Counted from the stretch's first letter, positions 7,674 through 16,708 are shown. The stretch: 64,000 bases of DNA from Streptomyces bicolor (GCF_000719285.1 NZ_JOFS01000028.1:124001-188000), one strand, 5' to 3'. Translations and numbers: made by a program. Notes: generated from the letters alone by a model not told the origin.

Positions 7674-8978
7674 ATGGGTCAGGGCCAGCAGGAGAAGGTG
7701 GCGACGAGCCTCGCGGGCGCCGTCAGCGAGGAGATCAGCGCCTCCCTCGCGCCGGTCGACGCCGAGCTGGAGCGCCGCTACCCCGGAGACCCCGGCACCC
7801 GCCAGCCCGTCCACACGGTCTACGTCCCCGGAGACGTCTTCGCCGCCGACACGATCCGCTCCTGGGGCGACCAGGCACTCGCGCTCCTCGACGAACACGC
7901 CCCGGACGCCGCCTCCTTCGCCGCCGTCCTCGGCCTGTCCGACGAGCTCGCCGAGCCCGTCCACGCGCGCGTGCGCGCCAAGCTGGAGCGCGAGCCCGTC
8001 GAGGACCTGCGCGTCGACTTCGAGGACGGCTACGGCCCCCGCCCGGACGCCGAGGAGGACGAGGCGGCCGCCCGCGCGGCGCGGCTGATCGCCCAGGCGT
8101 ACGAGAACGGCACGGCGGCCCCGTACATGGGCATCCGCATGAAGTGCATGGAGGCGCCGGTACGCGACCGCGGCATCCGCACCCTGGACATCTTCCTCAC
8201 CGGCCTGATGGAGGCCGGCGGCCTGCCCGACGGGCTGGTGCTCACCCTGCCGAAGGTGACGTACCCCGAGCAGGTCACCGCGATGGTGCGGCTGCTGGAG
8301 GAGTTCGAGAAGGCGCGGGGGCTGGAGCCCGGCCGGATCGGCTTCGAGATCCAGATCGAGACCAGCCAGTCCATCCTCGCCACCGACGGCACGGCGACCG
8401 TGGCCCGCATGATCCAGGCCGCCGAGGGCCGCGCCACGGGCCTGCACTACGGCACCTTCGACTACAGCGCCTGCCTCGGAGTCTCCGCCGCATACCAGGC
8501 AAGCGACCATCCGTCCGCCGACCACGCCAAGGCGATCATGCAGGTCGCGGCGGCCGGCACCGGCGTACGCGTCTCGGACGGCTCGACGAACATCCTGCCG
8601 GTCGGTACGACCGAAAAGGTCCACGACGCCTGGCGACTGCACTACGGCCTGACGCGGCGGGCGCTCGCCCGCGCCTACTACCAGGGCTGGGACATGCACC
8701 CCGGCCACATCCCCACCCGCTATGCGGCGGTCTTCGCCTTCTACCGTGAAGGTTTCGAGCAGGCCGCGGCCCGTCTCGCCCGGTACGCCAACCGGACCGG
8801 CGGCGACGTCATGGACGAGCCCGCCACCGCCAAGGCCCTCAGCGGCTACCTGCTGCGCGGCCTGGACTGCGGCGCCCTCGACATCGCCGAGGTCGCCCGG
8901 CTGGCCGGTCTGACCCGCGTCGATCTGGAGGGCTTCGCGGCGCCCCGGCGCGGTGACCTGACGGCCTCCGCCAAGTAG
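7674..8978 (+). CDS. HpcH/HpaI aldolase/citrate lyase-like protein (DUF6986-like)
   Basis: This 434-residue protein resembles the phosphoenolpyruvate-binding TIM-barrel lyases (HpcH/HpaI, citrate lyase beta and malate synthase relatives). Key stretches are VDFEDGYGPRPDAEED (acidic metal site), LPKVTYPEQV, GFEIQIETSQSI (the conserved EIxIE strand) and HYGTFDYSACLG. These enzymes use Mg2+ to make or break C-C bonds of 2-oxo acids or CoA esters; the substrate cannot be told here. The start at 7674 has an ideal AGGAGG 8 bases upstream, so longer frames are rejected. It stands alone, behind its own promoter with an overlapping palindrome. Confidence 0.82.
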   Translation: MGQGQQEKVATSLAGAVSEEISASLAPVDAELERRYPGDPGTRQPVHTVYVPGDVFAADTIRSWGDQALALLDEHAPDAASFAAVLGLSDELAEPVHARVRAKLEREPVEDLRVDFEDGYGPRPDAEEDEAAARAARLIAQAYENGTAAPYMGIRMKCMEAPVRDRGIRTLDIFLTGLMEAGGLPDGLVLTLPKVTYPEQVTAMVRLLEEFEKARGLEPGRIGFEIQIETSQSILATDGTATVARMIQAAEGRATGLHYGTFDYSACLGVSAAYQASDHPSADHAKAIMQVAAAGTGVRVSDGSTNILPVGTTEKVHDAWRLHYGLTRRALARAYYQGWDMHPGHIPTRYAAVFAFYREGFEQAAARLARYANRTGGDVMDEPATAKALSGYLLRGLDCGALDIAEVARLAGLTRVDLEGFAAPRRGDLTASAK

Positions 8979-9071
8979 CGGACCTTCACAGGGCCCACCA
9001 CCGGCTGGTGTTGTCACCGCTGACCCTTACTCTGTACGGACGCATTGACGTGTCACAGGAACGGGGCAGCG

Positions 9072-11255
9072 GTGTCATCGGGGGAGAACGGACAGCCGGA
9101 CGCGGCCGGCCGGCTGCTGGCCGGCCGCTACCGCGTCGTGTCGCAGCTCGGGCGCGGCGGCATGGGCGTGGTCTGGAAGGCCGTCGACGAGGTCCTCGGC
9201 CGCGAGGTCGCCGTCAAGGAACTGCGCACCTACAGCGACGCCGACGGTCCCGAACTCGCGGACCTGCGGCTGCGGATGCAGCGCGAGGCCCGTGCGGCGG
9301 CCAGGGTTCGGCACCCCGGCGTCGTGGCGATTCACGACGTCACCGAGGTCGACGGACGCCCGCTGATCGTCATGGAGCTGGTCGACGGCCCCTCCCTGGA
9401 GAGAGTGCTGCGGGGGAGCGGCCCGCTCGGCCCGCGCGAGGCGGCCGGGATCGGCGCCAAGGTCATGGACGCGCTGGCGGCCGCCCACCGCGCCGGCGTC
9501 CTGCACCGTGACGTCAAGCCGGGCAACATCCTGCTCGAGAGCTCCGGCCGCGTCGTGCTCACCGACTTCGGCATCGCGACGATGGACGACCCCGGCGACG
9601 GCTCGGCCACCCATCTGACCCGCACCGGCCATCTCGTCGGCTCCCTGGACTACATGGCCCCCGAGCGCGCCCAGGGCGCCGATCCGGGTCCCTCCTCCGA
9701 CGTCTGGGCCCTGGGCGCCACGCTGTACGCGGCGGTGGAGGGCTCCGCGCCCTTCCGCCGTACGTCGACCTTCTCCACGCTCACCGCGATCGTCACCGAG
9801 CCCCTGCCGGAGCCACGCAACGCCGGGCCCCTCGCCCCCGTCCTCCAGCGGCTCATGGACAAGCGGCCCGAGTCCCGTCCCGAGGCCGACGAGGCGCGGC
9901 AACTCCTCCAAGCAGTCGCGGACTCGGGCGGCACGGACTCGCCGACGGCGGCGCTGCGGGGGGCGGCGGGCGCCGGGCCTGTGCCGGAGGAGACGGAGCG
10001 CCGAGCCGCATCGGCGCAACAGGGGCTCGGACCCACGGCGGCGGATGGACAGGGACCCGCGTCAGCCGCGCCGACGGGACTCCCCGGGCACCCGACGGGA
10101 CCAGCCGGGCAGGCATACGGCGGCCAGGGCCAGGGCACGCCGGGGGCTCAGGGCTTCGCCGTGCCAGGGCAGGGCGTTCCCGCCTCAGGTGTGCCCGGGG
10201 CGCCGCACTTCGGGCCCGAGGGCCAGGGTGCTCCGGGGCCGCAAGGACCTGCGGGACAGGGCGCGGCAGGAGTGCAAGGCCCCGCGACCCCTGGTCAGGG
10301 CACGCCGCCGGCCCGGAACTTCGGCGCAGTCGGCCAGGCCGGCCACGGCCACCCCGCTCCAGCCGCACACGGCCACTCCGCCCCACCCGGACCCGCACCC
10401 GGCGCCCCCGGACATGCGGCTCCCGCACCGTACGGCGGTGCGCCAGTGCCGTCCGGCCAACCCCCGCACGGCTACGGCGGCCCCACCCCGTCGCCGTACG
10501 ACTCGGCCCCCACCGGCCCGATGACCACGTCGTCCGACACGCCCACCCGGCGCAAGGGCCGAGCCCTGCTCGCCGCCGTGGCCGTCACCGTCGTCCTCGC
10601 GGCGGCCGGGACCACGGTGGCCCTGGTGAACGACACGGGCGACAGCAAGGACGAGGCACGGGCGACATCGTCGTCCGCCACCTCCTCGGACGCCAACGCT
10701 CCGCGGACCGGCAGCCCCGACGCCGACCGCTCGGGCGAATCGGGTCTCACCGAGAAGGGCGACGACGAGAAGAACCCCAGCGCGACCAGGACACCGAGCC
10801 GCTCGGCGGATACCGGGCCCACCGACCGGCCCACCGCGTCGCCGACCAGGACCTCGGGCGGCGGCACCAACGGAGGCACCACGGGCGGCGGTTCAGGCGA
10901 CGGAGGCACGACCGGCGGCGGAGGAACCTCCGGCGGCGGCACGACGGGCGGGGGCGGCACCACCACCCAGGCACCGGTCTGTCACTCCATCGGCGGCGGC
11001 AAGTACAACTGCCAGGTCTGGAAACAGGCCAAGTCGTACACCGCCTCCGGCGCCGAGGTCGGCATTCTCAACGTGGGCACCAACTATTTCTACTGCCAGC
11101 AGAATCTGGGCCGCCGCGAGACCTCCGGCGAATGGACCAACGTTTGGTGGGCCAAGACGGACGACGACAGCGGCAACACCAATGTCTTCGTCAGCGACGT
11201 CTACATCGAGGGCGGCAACAACGACGAGCCGGTGCCCGGGCTTCCGGTCTGCTGA
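9072..11255 (+). CDS. Transmembrane serine/threonine protein kinase with unusual Cys-containing sensor domain
   Basis: A PknB-type kinase domain occupies about residues 20-290: GRGGMGVVW glycine loop, VAVKEL lysine (K49), HRDVKPGNILL catalytic loop (D147), TDFGIA (D165) and MAPERAQG. A long Pro/Gly/Gln-rich linker with collagen-like GQG and GPQG repeats follows. One membrane helix at about 497-520 leads to a Thr/Ser-rich and GGGT-rich stalk, then a compact domain of about 90 residues with four cysteines, likely two disulfides, outside the cell. The start is chosen as GTG 9072, after AGGAACGGGG; a TTG at 9045 is less likely. The ligand of the outer domain and the kinase targets are unknown. 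Confidence 0.92.
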   Translation: MSSGENGQPDAAGRLLAGRYRVVSQLGRGGMGVVWKAVDEVLGREVAVKELRTYSDADGPELADLRLRMQREARAAARVRHPGVVAIHDVTEVDGRPLIVMELVDGPSLERVLRGSGPLGPREAAGIGAKVMDALAAAHRAGVLHRDVKPGNILLESSGRVVLTDFGIATMDDPGDGSATHLTRTGHLVGSLDYMAPERAQGADPGPSSDVWALGATLYAAVEGSAPFRRTSTFSTLTAIVTEPLPEPRNAGPLAPVLQRLMDKRPESRPEADEARQLLQAVADSGGTDSPTAALRGAAGAGPVPEETERRAASAQQGLGPTAADGQGPASAAPTGLPGHPTGPAGQAYGGQGQGTPGAQGFAVPGQGVPASGVPGAPHFGPEGQGAPGPQGPAGQGAAGVQGPATPGQGTPPARNFGAVGQAGHGHPAPAAHGHSAPPGPAPGAPGHAAPAPYGGAPVPSGQPPHGYGGPTPSPYDSAPTGPMTTSSDTPTRRKGRALLAAVAVTVVLAAAGTTVALVNDTGDSKDEARATSSSATSSDANAPRTGSPDADRSGESGLTEKGDDEKNPSATRTPSRSADTGPTDRPTASPTRTSGGGTNGGTTGGGSGDGGTTGGGGTSGGGTTGGGGTTTQAPVCHSIGGGKYNCQVWKQAKSYTASGAEVGILNVGTNYFYCQQNLGRRETSGEWTNVWWAKTDDDSGNTNVFVSDVYIEGGNNDEPVPGLPVC

Positions 11256-11284
11256 CCTCAAGGGTGCCCGGCCGGCTGCTGAAC

Positions 11285-12070
11285 TCAGCTCCGCCGCACC
11301 CGGAGGTGCCGCTCCAGCCCGGAGGCGGTCACCAGTTTCTCGTCCCTGAACAGCCGCGTGCCCGCAGCGCACAGCCCCGCGTCGGCACGCGCCCGCGCGC
11401 TGAACTCCTCGGCGGTGACACCGAACAGCTCCCTCAACCGGGCCGAGCCCAGCAGGAGTTCGGTGAGCAGCGGCCGCTGGCCGGGGTGGGTGCGCGGTGC
11501 GTCGGTGCCGTTGTGCAGGACACCGTGGTGGTTGACGTACGCGAAGGCGCCCGGGAGCGTGCTGCCGTCCGCCAGCTCGATCCGCACGTCGGATGCCGGC
11601 AACCAGGGCCGGCCGTAGTTGCCGTTCGGCGCCGGCACGCCCTCGCTCGCGTCGATCACGGCGAGCTGCTCGGCGTCGAGCCAGATGACGAACAACTCCC
11701 GTACACGGCCCGGCGCGTGGAACGGCGACGCGGACACATAGCCCATGCGGCTCACATGCGCGGAGACACCCACCTCGATGCCGGTGACCCGTGCCCGCAC
11801 CATCGGGATGGGGGAGATGATCCCGAACTCGGCCATCTTGTGCCGCAGTTGGCCCGGACAGGCGTTGGAGCCCACCGCGAGAACGGGGACTCGGTCGTCG
11901 TACACCAGGCGGTCGAGCGGCCGCAGCCGGTCCCCGTCGAGGAGCCCGGAGTCCAGCGGCCAGGCGCCCGGATAGCGCAGCGGAATCTCGCGCGGCGCCT
12001 CGGCCAGACCGAGCGCCTCCAATGTGCGCCCGCGCCGGGGCAGCCAGGAGCCGCCTGTGCGGTCCTCCAC
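11285..12070 (-). CDS. Hypothetical protein with weak gamma-glutamylcyclotransferase-like motif
   Basis: This 261-residue soluble protein is not firmly recognised. The stretch VPVLAVGSNACPGQL near residue 62 recalls the YGSN loop of gamma-glutamylcyclotransferase-like folds, and VRELFVIWLDAEQLAVID could be a core strand and helix of that fold. It begins 7 bases after the LacI regulator stop on the same strand, so the two are probably co-transcribed. It converges with the kinase gene. A metabolic enzyme role is possible but unproven. Confidence 0.7.
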   Translation of the reverse strand: MEDRTGGSWLPRRGRTLEALGLAEAPREIPLRYPGAWPLDSGLLDGDRLRPLDRLVYDDRVPVLAVGSNACPGQLRHKMAEFGIISPIPMVRARVTGIEVGVSAHVSRMGYVSASPFHAPGRVRELFVIWLDAEQLAVIDASEGVPAPNGNYGRPWLPASDVRIELADGSTLPGAFAYVNHHGVLHNGTDAPRTHPGQRPLLTELLLGSARLRELFGVTAEEFSARARADAGLCAAGTRLFRDEKLVTASGLERHLRVRRS

Positions 12071-12077
12071 GGGCCGC

Positions 12078-13139
12078 TCAGTCCGCCGGCGGCAGCTCGC
12101 CCGAGCCGCGGGTGATGAGCCGCGTCGGCAGCTCGATGCGTTCCGGGGTGATCAGGGTGCCGTCCAGCTGGCGGAACAGCCGCTCGGCGGCGGTACGGCC
12201 GATCGCGGCCGCGTCCTGCGCGACGACCGTGACGCCGGGCTCCAGCAGGTCGGCGAGTTCGATGTCGTCGAAGCCGACGAGGGCGACGCGCCGGGTCTGT
12301 TCGGCGAGGACACGGATCACGGTGACCGTCACCCGGTTGTTGCCCGCGAAGATCGCGGTGACGGGGGAGGGGCCGGAGAGCATCCCCTCGGCCGCGTCGC
12401 GCACCCGCTGCGGGTCGGTGACGCCCAGGGACATCCAGGAGTCCTCCACCGGTATGCCCGCGTCCTCCATGGCGGCCCGGTAGCCGCGCAGTCGCTCGGC
12501 GGCCGTGTGGATGCGGGGCATGTCGCCGATGAAGCCGATCCTGCGGTGGCCGTGGGCGATGAGGTGGGCGACGCCGTCCCGGGCGCCACCGTAGTTGTCG
12601 GACAGCACGCAGTCGGCGTCGATCTTCCCGGCCGGGCGGTCCACGAACACCGTGGCGACGCCCGCCTTGAGCTCGGGCTCCAGATACCGGTGGTCGTCAC
12701 CGGCCGGAATGATCACCAGCCCGTCCACCCGCCGCGCGCACAGCGCCAGCGCCAGCTCCTGCTCGCGGTCCGGGTCCTCGGCGCTGGAGCCGTTGATCAG
12801 CAGGGCACCGTGCGCCCGGGCGACCTCCTCGACCGCCCGGCTGAGCGGACCGTAGAAAGGGTCCGCGAGATCCTCCAGGACCAGACCGATGCTCGCCGTA
12901 CGGCCCTTGCGCAGCACCCGCGCGCTGTCGTTGCGGCGAAACCCCAGCGCGTCGATGGCCTCCTGGACGCGGCGCTCCGTCTCCGGGGTGACTCCGGGCT
13001 CCCCGTTGACCACGCGCGAGACGGTCTTCAGACCGACTCCGGCACGCGCCGCGACGTCCTTCATGGTCGGACGGTTGCCGTAGCGTGCCCCGGCCAGGCG
13101 GTCGGCGGGGTGGTCGGATCGGCGGATGGCCTCGGGCAC
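12078..13139 (-). CDS. LacI family transcriptional regulator
   Basis: The helix-turn-helix is plain (MKDVAARAGVGLKTVSRVVNGEPGVTPETERRV), followed by the periplasmic-binding-like effector domain (GLVLEDLADPFY, DGLVIIPAG, HGHRRIGFIGD, ALVGFDDIELADLL). Such repressors bind a sugar or nucleoside and leave the operator. GTG 13139 is preferred because AGGACAGGAC lies about 8 bases upstream; another GTG at 13169 has no ribosome site. It is divergent from a ROK sugar kinase, and a perfect palindrome of LacI type lies between them. Likely targets are its own gene, the kinase, and perhaps the alpha-galactosidase. Confidence 0.93.
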   Translation of the reverse strand: MPEAIRRSDHPADRLAGARYGNRPTMKDVAARAGVGLKTVSRVVNGEPGVTPETERRVQEAIDALGFRRNDSARVLRKGRTASIGLVLEDLADPFYGPLSRAVEEVARAHGALLINGSSAEDPDREQELALALCARRVDGLVIIPAGDDHRYLEPELKAGVATVFVDRPAGKIDADCVLSDNYGGARDGVAHLIAHGHRRIGFIGDMPRIHTAAERLRGYRAAMEDAGIPVEDSWMSLGVTDPQRVRDAAEGMLSGPSPVTAIFAGNNRVTVTVIRVLAEQTRRVALVGFDDIELADLLEPGVTVVAQDAAAIGRTAAERLFRQLDGTLITPERIELPTRLITRGSGELPPAD

Positions 13140-13171
13140 GATGCGGTGTCCTGTCCTGTCGTCGTCCACGG

Positions 13172-13274
13172 GGATGCGTCGGTCCCTGGCCTACGGCGAT
13201 CCGCGGGGATGCGTCCGGCCACGGGGATACGGCGATCCGCGCGGATGCGTCGGTCCATGGGGGTGCGTCGGTCC
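13172..13274. repeat. 36-bp/18-bp imperfect tandem repeat
   Basis: Four copies of GGATGCGTCGGTCC or close variants start at 13172, 13207, 13243 and 13261. TACGGCGATCCGCG recurs at 13192 and 13228, giving a 36-bp period, and the last copies are spaced by 18 bp. The array lies in the LacI/ROK divergent region, just upstream of the LacI gene and outside the operator. Confidence 0.7.
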
Positions 13275-13314
13275 ATGGGTTTGTATGAGGATGTGGCGTC
13301 GAGCATAGAGCCTG

Positions 13315-13326
13315 GACAACGTTGTC
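13315..13326. promoter_or_regulatory. LacI-type operator palindrome
   Basis: GACAACGTTGTC is a perfect 12-bp palindrome with the central CG typical of LacI-family operators. It lies between the divergent LacI regulator and the ROK kinase genes, about 120 bases before the kinase start. Confidence 0.65.
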
Positions 13327-13445
13327 AGATCCGGGGGACACTGTCCACCGCAATCTCCGGCCTGCGCCCCCACCGCGAGACCGGGTCGTCCAATTCCCAT
13401 GGCTCGCGGGGAATTCCGAATGGTTGACCGGGAGAACTGACACAG

Positions 13446-14396
13446 ATGCACACCGACCTCGTGGCTGCGCTCGACATCGGCGGCACCAAGATCGCCGGAG
13501 CGCTGGTGGACGGCCGCGGCACGATCGTGGTCCGGGCCCAGCGCCCGACGCCGGCGCGGGAGGACGGCGAGACGGTGATGCGGGCCGTCGAGGAGGTCGT
13601 CGGCGAGCTCACCGCGTCGCCCTTGTGGGAGCGCGCCACGGCCCTCGGCATCGGCAGCGCGGGCCCGGTGGACGCGTCCGCGGGCACCGTCAGTCCGGTG
13701 AACGTGCCCGGCTGGCGTGACTATCCGCTGGTCCGGCGGGTGCGGGAGGCGGCCGGCGGTCTGCCCGTCGAGCTGATCGGCGACGGCGTGGCCATCACGG
13801 CGGCCGAGCACTGGCAGGGAGCCGCCCGAGGTCATGACAATGCCCTCTGCATGGTCGTCTCCACGGGCGTCGGTGGGGGTCTGGTCCTGAACGGCCGTCT
13901 GCACCCCGGCCCCACCGGCAACGCCGGCCACATCGGCCACATCAGCGTGGACCTGGACGGCGACGAGTGCCCGTGCGGTTCGCGCGGCTGCGTGGAGCGC
14001 ATCGCCAGCGGCCCCAACATCGCCCGGCGGGCGCTGGAGAACGGTTGGCAGCCGGGCCCGGACGGTGACACCTCCGCCGCCGCGGTCGCCGCCGCCGCGC
14101 GCGAGGGCGACCCGGTCGCCGTGGCCTCCTTCGAGCGCGCCGCACAGGCCCTCGCCGCCGGGATCGCGGCCACCGCGACCCTGGTCGAGATCGACATCGC
14201 CGTGATCGGCGGGGGCGTCGGAAAGGCGGGCGACGTCCTCTTCACGCCCCTCCGCAAGGCGCTGACGGACTACGCCACCCTGTCCTTCGTCCAGCGGCTG
14301 GCGATCACGCCGGCCCAGATGGGAACGGACGCGGGCCTGGTGGGAGCCGCGGCGGCGGCGCTTGCGGGGAAGGCGGGGGCGGCGGCGGGGGTGTGA
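13446..14396 (+). CDS. ROK family sugar kinase (glucokinase-like)
   Basis: This 316-residue protein has the ASKHA phosphate-binding start AALDIGGTKIAGALVD, the STGVGGGLVLNG phosphate-2 loop and the ROK zinc signature (GHIGHISVDLDGDECPCGSRGC), with three of the expected Cys and the upstream His. There is no N-terminal winged helix, so it is a kinase rather than a ROK repressor. It would phosphorylate glucose, N-acetylglucosamine or a related sugar with ATP. GGGAG lies about 11 bases before the ATG. With the LacI operator upstream and alpha-galactosidase downstream, it probably acts in sugar use. Confidence 0.93.
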   Translation: MHTDLVAALDIGGTKIAGALVDGRGTIVVRAQRPTPAREDGETVMRAVEEVVGELTASPLWERATALGIGSAGPVDASAGTVSPVNVPGWRDYPLVRRVREAAGGLPVELIGDGVAITAAEHWQGAARGHDNALCMVVSTGVGGGLVLNGRLHPGPTGNAGHIGHISVDLDGDECPCGSRGCVERIASGPNIARRALENGWQPGPDGDTSAAAVAAAAREGDPVAVASFERAAQALAAGIAATATLVEIDIAVIGGGVGKAGDVLFTPLRKALTDYATLSFVQRLAITPAQMGTDAGLVGAAAAALAGKAGAAAGV

Positions 14397-14430
14397 GTGC
14401 GCGGCTCGGGGGAGGAACGTTCCGCCCCGG

Positions 14431-14478
14431 CCGTTCAGCCGCTCATTCCGCCCCGCCGCCCCGCCGTTCAGCCGCTCA
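14431..14478. repeat. 15-bp direct repeat between convergent genes
   Basis: CCGTTCAGCCGCTCA occurs at 14431-14445 and again at 14464-14478, where it includes the alpha-galactosidase stop codon. No clear terminator stem is seen in this short gap. A small local duplication is the simplest reading. Confidence 0.6.
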
Positions 14479-16506
14479 GCAACTCAACCGCGCCTCCGCC
14501 CAGTCCCCGTGGTCCGAGTCGATGCCGTCGCCGCCGTCGGTGACCACGAGCCGGACCACCTGGGCTCCGGTCACGTCGGCCGTGATCGGTTGGGCCGGCA
14601 TCGCATTCGTGAGGGTGTCCGTCGAGGCTGCTCTGGTGCCGTTCGCCCAGATCTCGAAGGCGACCGTGCCGCCCGCGCCCTCCTCGTCGTCGACGCCGAC
14701 CTCCGCGGTGACCGTCTCGCACGCGCCGCCGGTGTAGTACTCGATGGCGCTCGCGGCGTGGACGCCGAGTCCCTTGTCGTACACCACGCCGCCGATGGTG
14801 ATCGGATGGCCGTCGCCCGCGGCGCTCTCCCCGTTGCTCGTGTTGCGCTCGACGGGGCCCCAGCCGTTGGTGGCCGACAGCCAGGGGAGGTCACCGAGGC
14901 CGGACGTCCCCGAGGGCGGTGGCGTCACCACGGTCGCGGTCAGCGGCAGTGTGCTGTCGACGCGGACGCCGGTCGGGGAGTGGTAAGTCGCCCTGAGCGT
15001 CACGTCGTACGAACCCGTCGGCGTCCCCTCCGGCGCGGTGACCGCCCACTTCGTGCGCAGGGTACGGCCCGTCGGCAGCGCGGGTGAGGTGGTCGGGGAC
15101 GTCGCTTCGAGGGTCCACCCTTCGGGCCCGGTCAGGGTGACGGACACACGCCTGGCCGTCGTACGCCCCAGGTCGGTCACCGTCGACGTGAGGGTCGTCG
15201 TCCTGCCCGCCTCGACCATCGGGCTGCCCTCCAGGCCCAGTTCGACGGCGGGCGGATGCTGGGCCCACTTGGGGTCGGCCCAGGCGCGGACGAGGACCGT
15301 GCCGTGGGCGGGGACCGTCGCCGAGATCGTGCCCGCGGTGTTGTGGCTCCGGTGCTGCCACAGGTCGCGCAGCGTGTACGCGTCGGCGGCGGGCAGGCCG
15401 ACCGCCTCGGCGGTCGTGGTGATGCGCTGGGCGGTGCCGGACTCGTTGAAGAGGGCCACCGCGCGACTGCTGTCCGCCATATCCTTGGCGACGACCCAGC
15501 GCCCGCCCTCGGCGGAGATCACCGTGCCCTGCCGGCCCAGCGGATCCTGGTCGACCGCGATGACCTCGCGGTTGCCGAGGATCTCGAAGGTCTCCTCGGA
15601 CGCCGACCGGAGGTCGGAGCCGATGAGCAGCGGCGCGGCCATGACCGACCACATCGAGAAGTGCGAGCGGTACTCGGTGTCCGTCATCCCGCCGTTGCCG
15701 ACCTCCAGCATGTCGGGGTCGTTCCAGTGGCCGGGGCCGGCGTACGGCGCGAGTGGCAGGTTCCGCTTCAGGATCGACAGCATCGAACCCCAGTTGTCGC
15801 TGATGTCACCGGTCGTGCGCCACAGATGGCCGACGTCGGACGCCCATTCCCAGGGCTTGTTCTCGCCCCATTCGCAGATGCTGTACACGATGGGCCGACC
15901 GGTTGCTCGGAGAGCGTCGCGCATGGTGGTGTAGCGCAGCTTGGCGTCCACGCCCTGGTTGTTGCAGTTGTCGTACTTGAGGTAGTCGACGCCCCAGTCC
16001 GCGAACTGCTGGGCGTCGCTGTACTCATGGCCCAGGGAGCCCGGAAATCCGGCCGGGTTGCAGGTCTTGGTGCCCGCGCTGGTGTAGATGCCGAACTTGA
16101 GGCCCTTGGAGTGGACGTAGTCCGCGACCGCCTTGATCCCGTTCGGGAAGCGGACCGGGTCGGGCACGAGCTTTCCGTTCGCGTCCCGGGTGGGCAGGGC
16201 CCAGCAGTCGTCGAGGTTGACGTACTGGTATCCGGCGTCCTTGAGACCCTTCTCGACGAAGATGTCCGCGATCCCCTTGACCATGGCCTCGTCGAACTCG
16301 GCACGGCAGTGCGTGGAGTTCCAGTTGTTGAAGCCCATGGGCGGGGTGAGGGCGAGACCGTCGTCGGGGGACGCTGTGACGGGGGCCGCGGTGGCTGTGG
16401 GGACGGCGAGTCCCGTCGCGCACAGCAGGCCTGCGGTGAGAGCACCGATCACTCTTCTGCGGGCTTTGCAGGATTTGCGGGTTGTGCGGGTGTGAAGGTG
16501 ACGCAT
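14476..16506 (-). CDS. Secreted alpha-galactosidase, GH27, with NEW3 and NPCBM domains
   Basis: A Sec signal (ARRRVIGALTAGLLCATGLAVPTATAA) precedes a GH27 catalytic barrel: LTPPMGFNNWNSTHC, YVNLDDCW, YLKYDNCNN with nucleophile D179, and SDNWGSM with acid/base D237. A beta-sandwich C-domain follows, then an NEW3-type stretch (VTDLGRTTARRVSVTLTGPEGW) and a C-terminal NPCBM carbohydrate-binding module (YDKGLGVHAASAIEYYTGG). It hydrolyses terminal alpha-galactosides of plant oligosaccharides or galactomannan outside the cell. The ATG at 16506 has GGAGGA 9 bases upstream; a longer frame is rejected. It converges with the ROK kinase gene. Confidence 0.95.
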   Translation of the reverse strand: MRHLHTRTTRKSCKARRRVIGALTAGLLCATGLAVPTATAAPVTASPDDGLALTPPMGFNNWNSTHCRAEFDEAMVKGIADIFVEKGLKDAGYQYVNLDDCWALPTRDANGKLVPDPVRFPNGIKAVADYVHSKGLKFGIYTSAGTKTCNPAGFPGSLGHEYSDAQQFADWGVDYLKYDNCNNQGVDAKLRYTTMRDALRATGRPIVYSICEWGENKPWEWASDVGHLWRTTGDISDNWGSMLSILKRNLPLAPYAGPGHWNDPDMLEVGNGGMTDTEYRSHFSMWSVMAAPLLIGSDLRSASEETFEILGNREVIAVDQDPLGRQGTVISAEGGRWVVAKDMADSSRAVALFNESGTAQRITTTAEAVGLPAADAYTLRDLWQHRSHNTAGTISATVPAHGTVLVRAWADPKWAQHPPAVELGLEGSPMVEAGRTTTLTSTVTDLGRTTARRVSVTLTGPEGWTLEATSPTTSPALPTGRTLRTKWAVTAPEGTPTGSYDVTLRATYHSPTGVRVDSTLPLTATVVTPPPSGTSGLGDLPWLSATNGWGPVERNTSNGESAAGDGHPITIGGVVYDKGLGVHAASAIEYYTGGACETVTAEVGVDDEEGAGGTVAFEIWANGTRAASTDTLTNAMPAQPITADVTGAQVVRLVVTDGGDGIDSDHGDWAEARLSC

Positions 16507-16653
16507 ATGTACGTTCCTCCGAACCGGCAAGGGTGGGCGACGGCATGTACGCGTCATGACCGCTCAACGGTAGGGGTCGGCGGGTCACCTTGGAAGCCGA
16601 GGGGTGGCGCGCGAGGGTCCGGTGTCCCCCGAGAGGTCTTGCCCATCGAGCTT

Positions 16654-16682
16654 TTGAACATGTTCAATAACTGCGGTACGCT
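16654..16682 (+). promoter_or_regulatory. Promoter with 14-bp palindrome over the -35 of the epimerase gene
   Basis: TTGAACATGTTCAA (16654-16667) is a perfect 14-bp palindrome. Its first six bases serve as a -35, followed after 17 bases by TACGCT (16677-16682) as the -10. The layout is that of a repressed promoter. The palindrome fits TetR-type operators with an AAC-N2-GTT core; the matching regulator is not in this neighbourhood. Confidence 0.6.
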
Positions 16683-16708
16683 CGTGCTCACACCAGATGG
16701 GGGAGTCG

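Noticed and set aside
16654..16667. LexA (SOS) box reading of TTGAACATGTTCAA
   Set aside because: LexA sites of this group need GAAC-N4-GTTC; the spacing here is only two bases.
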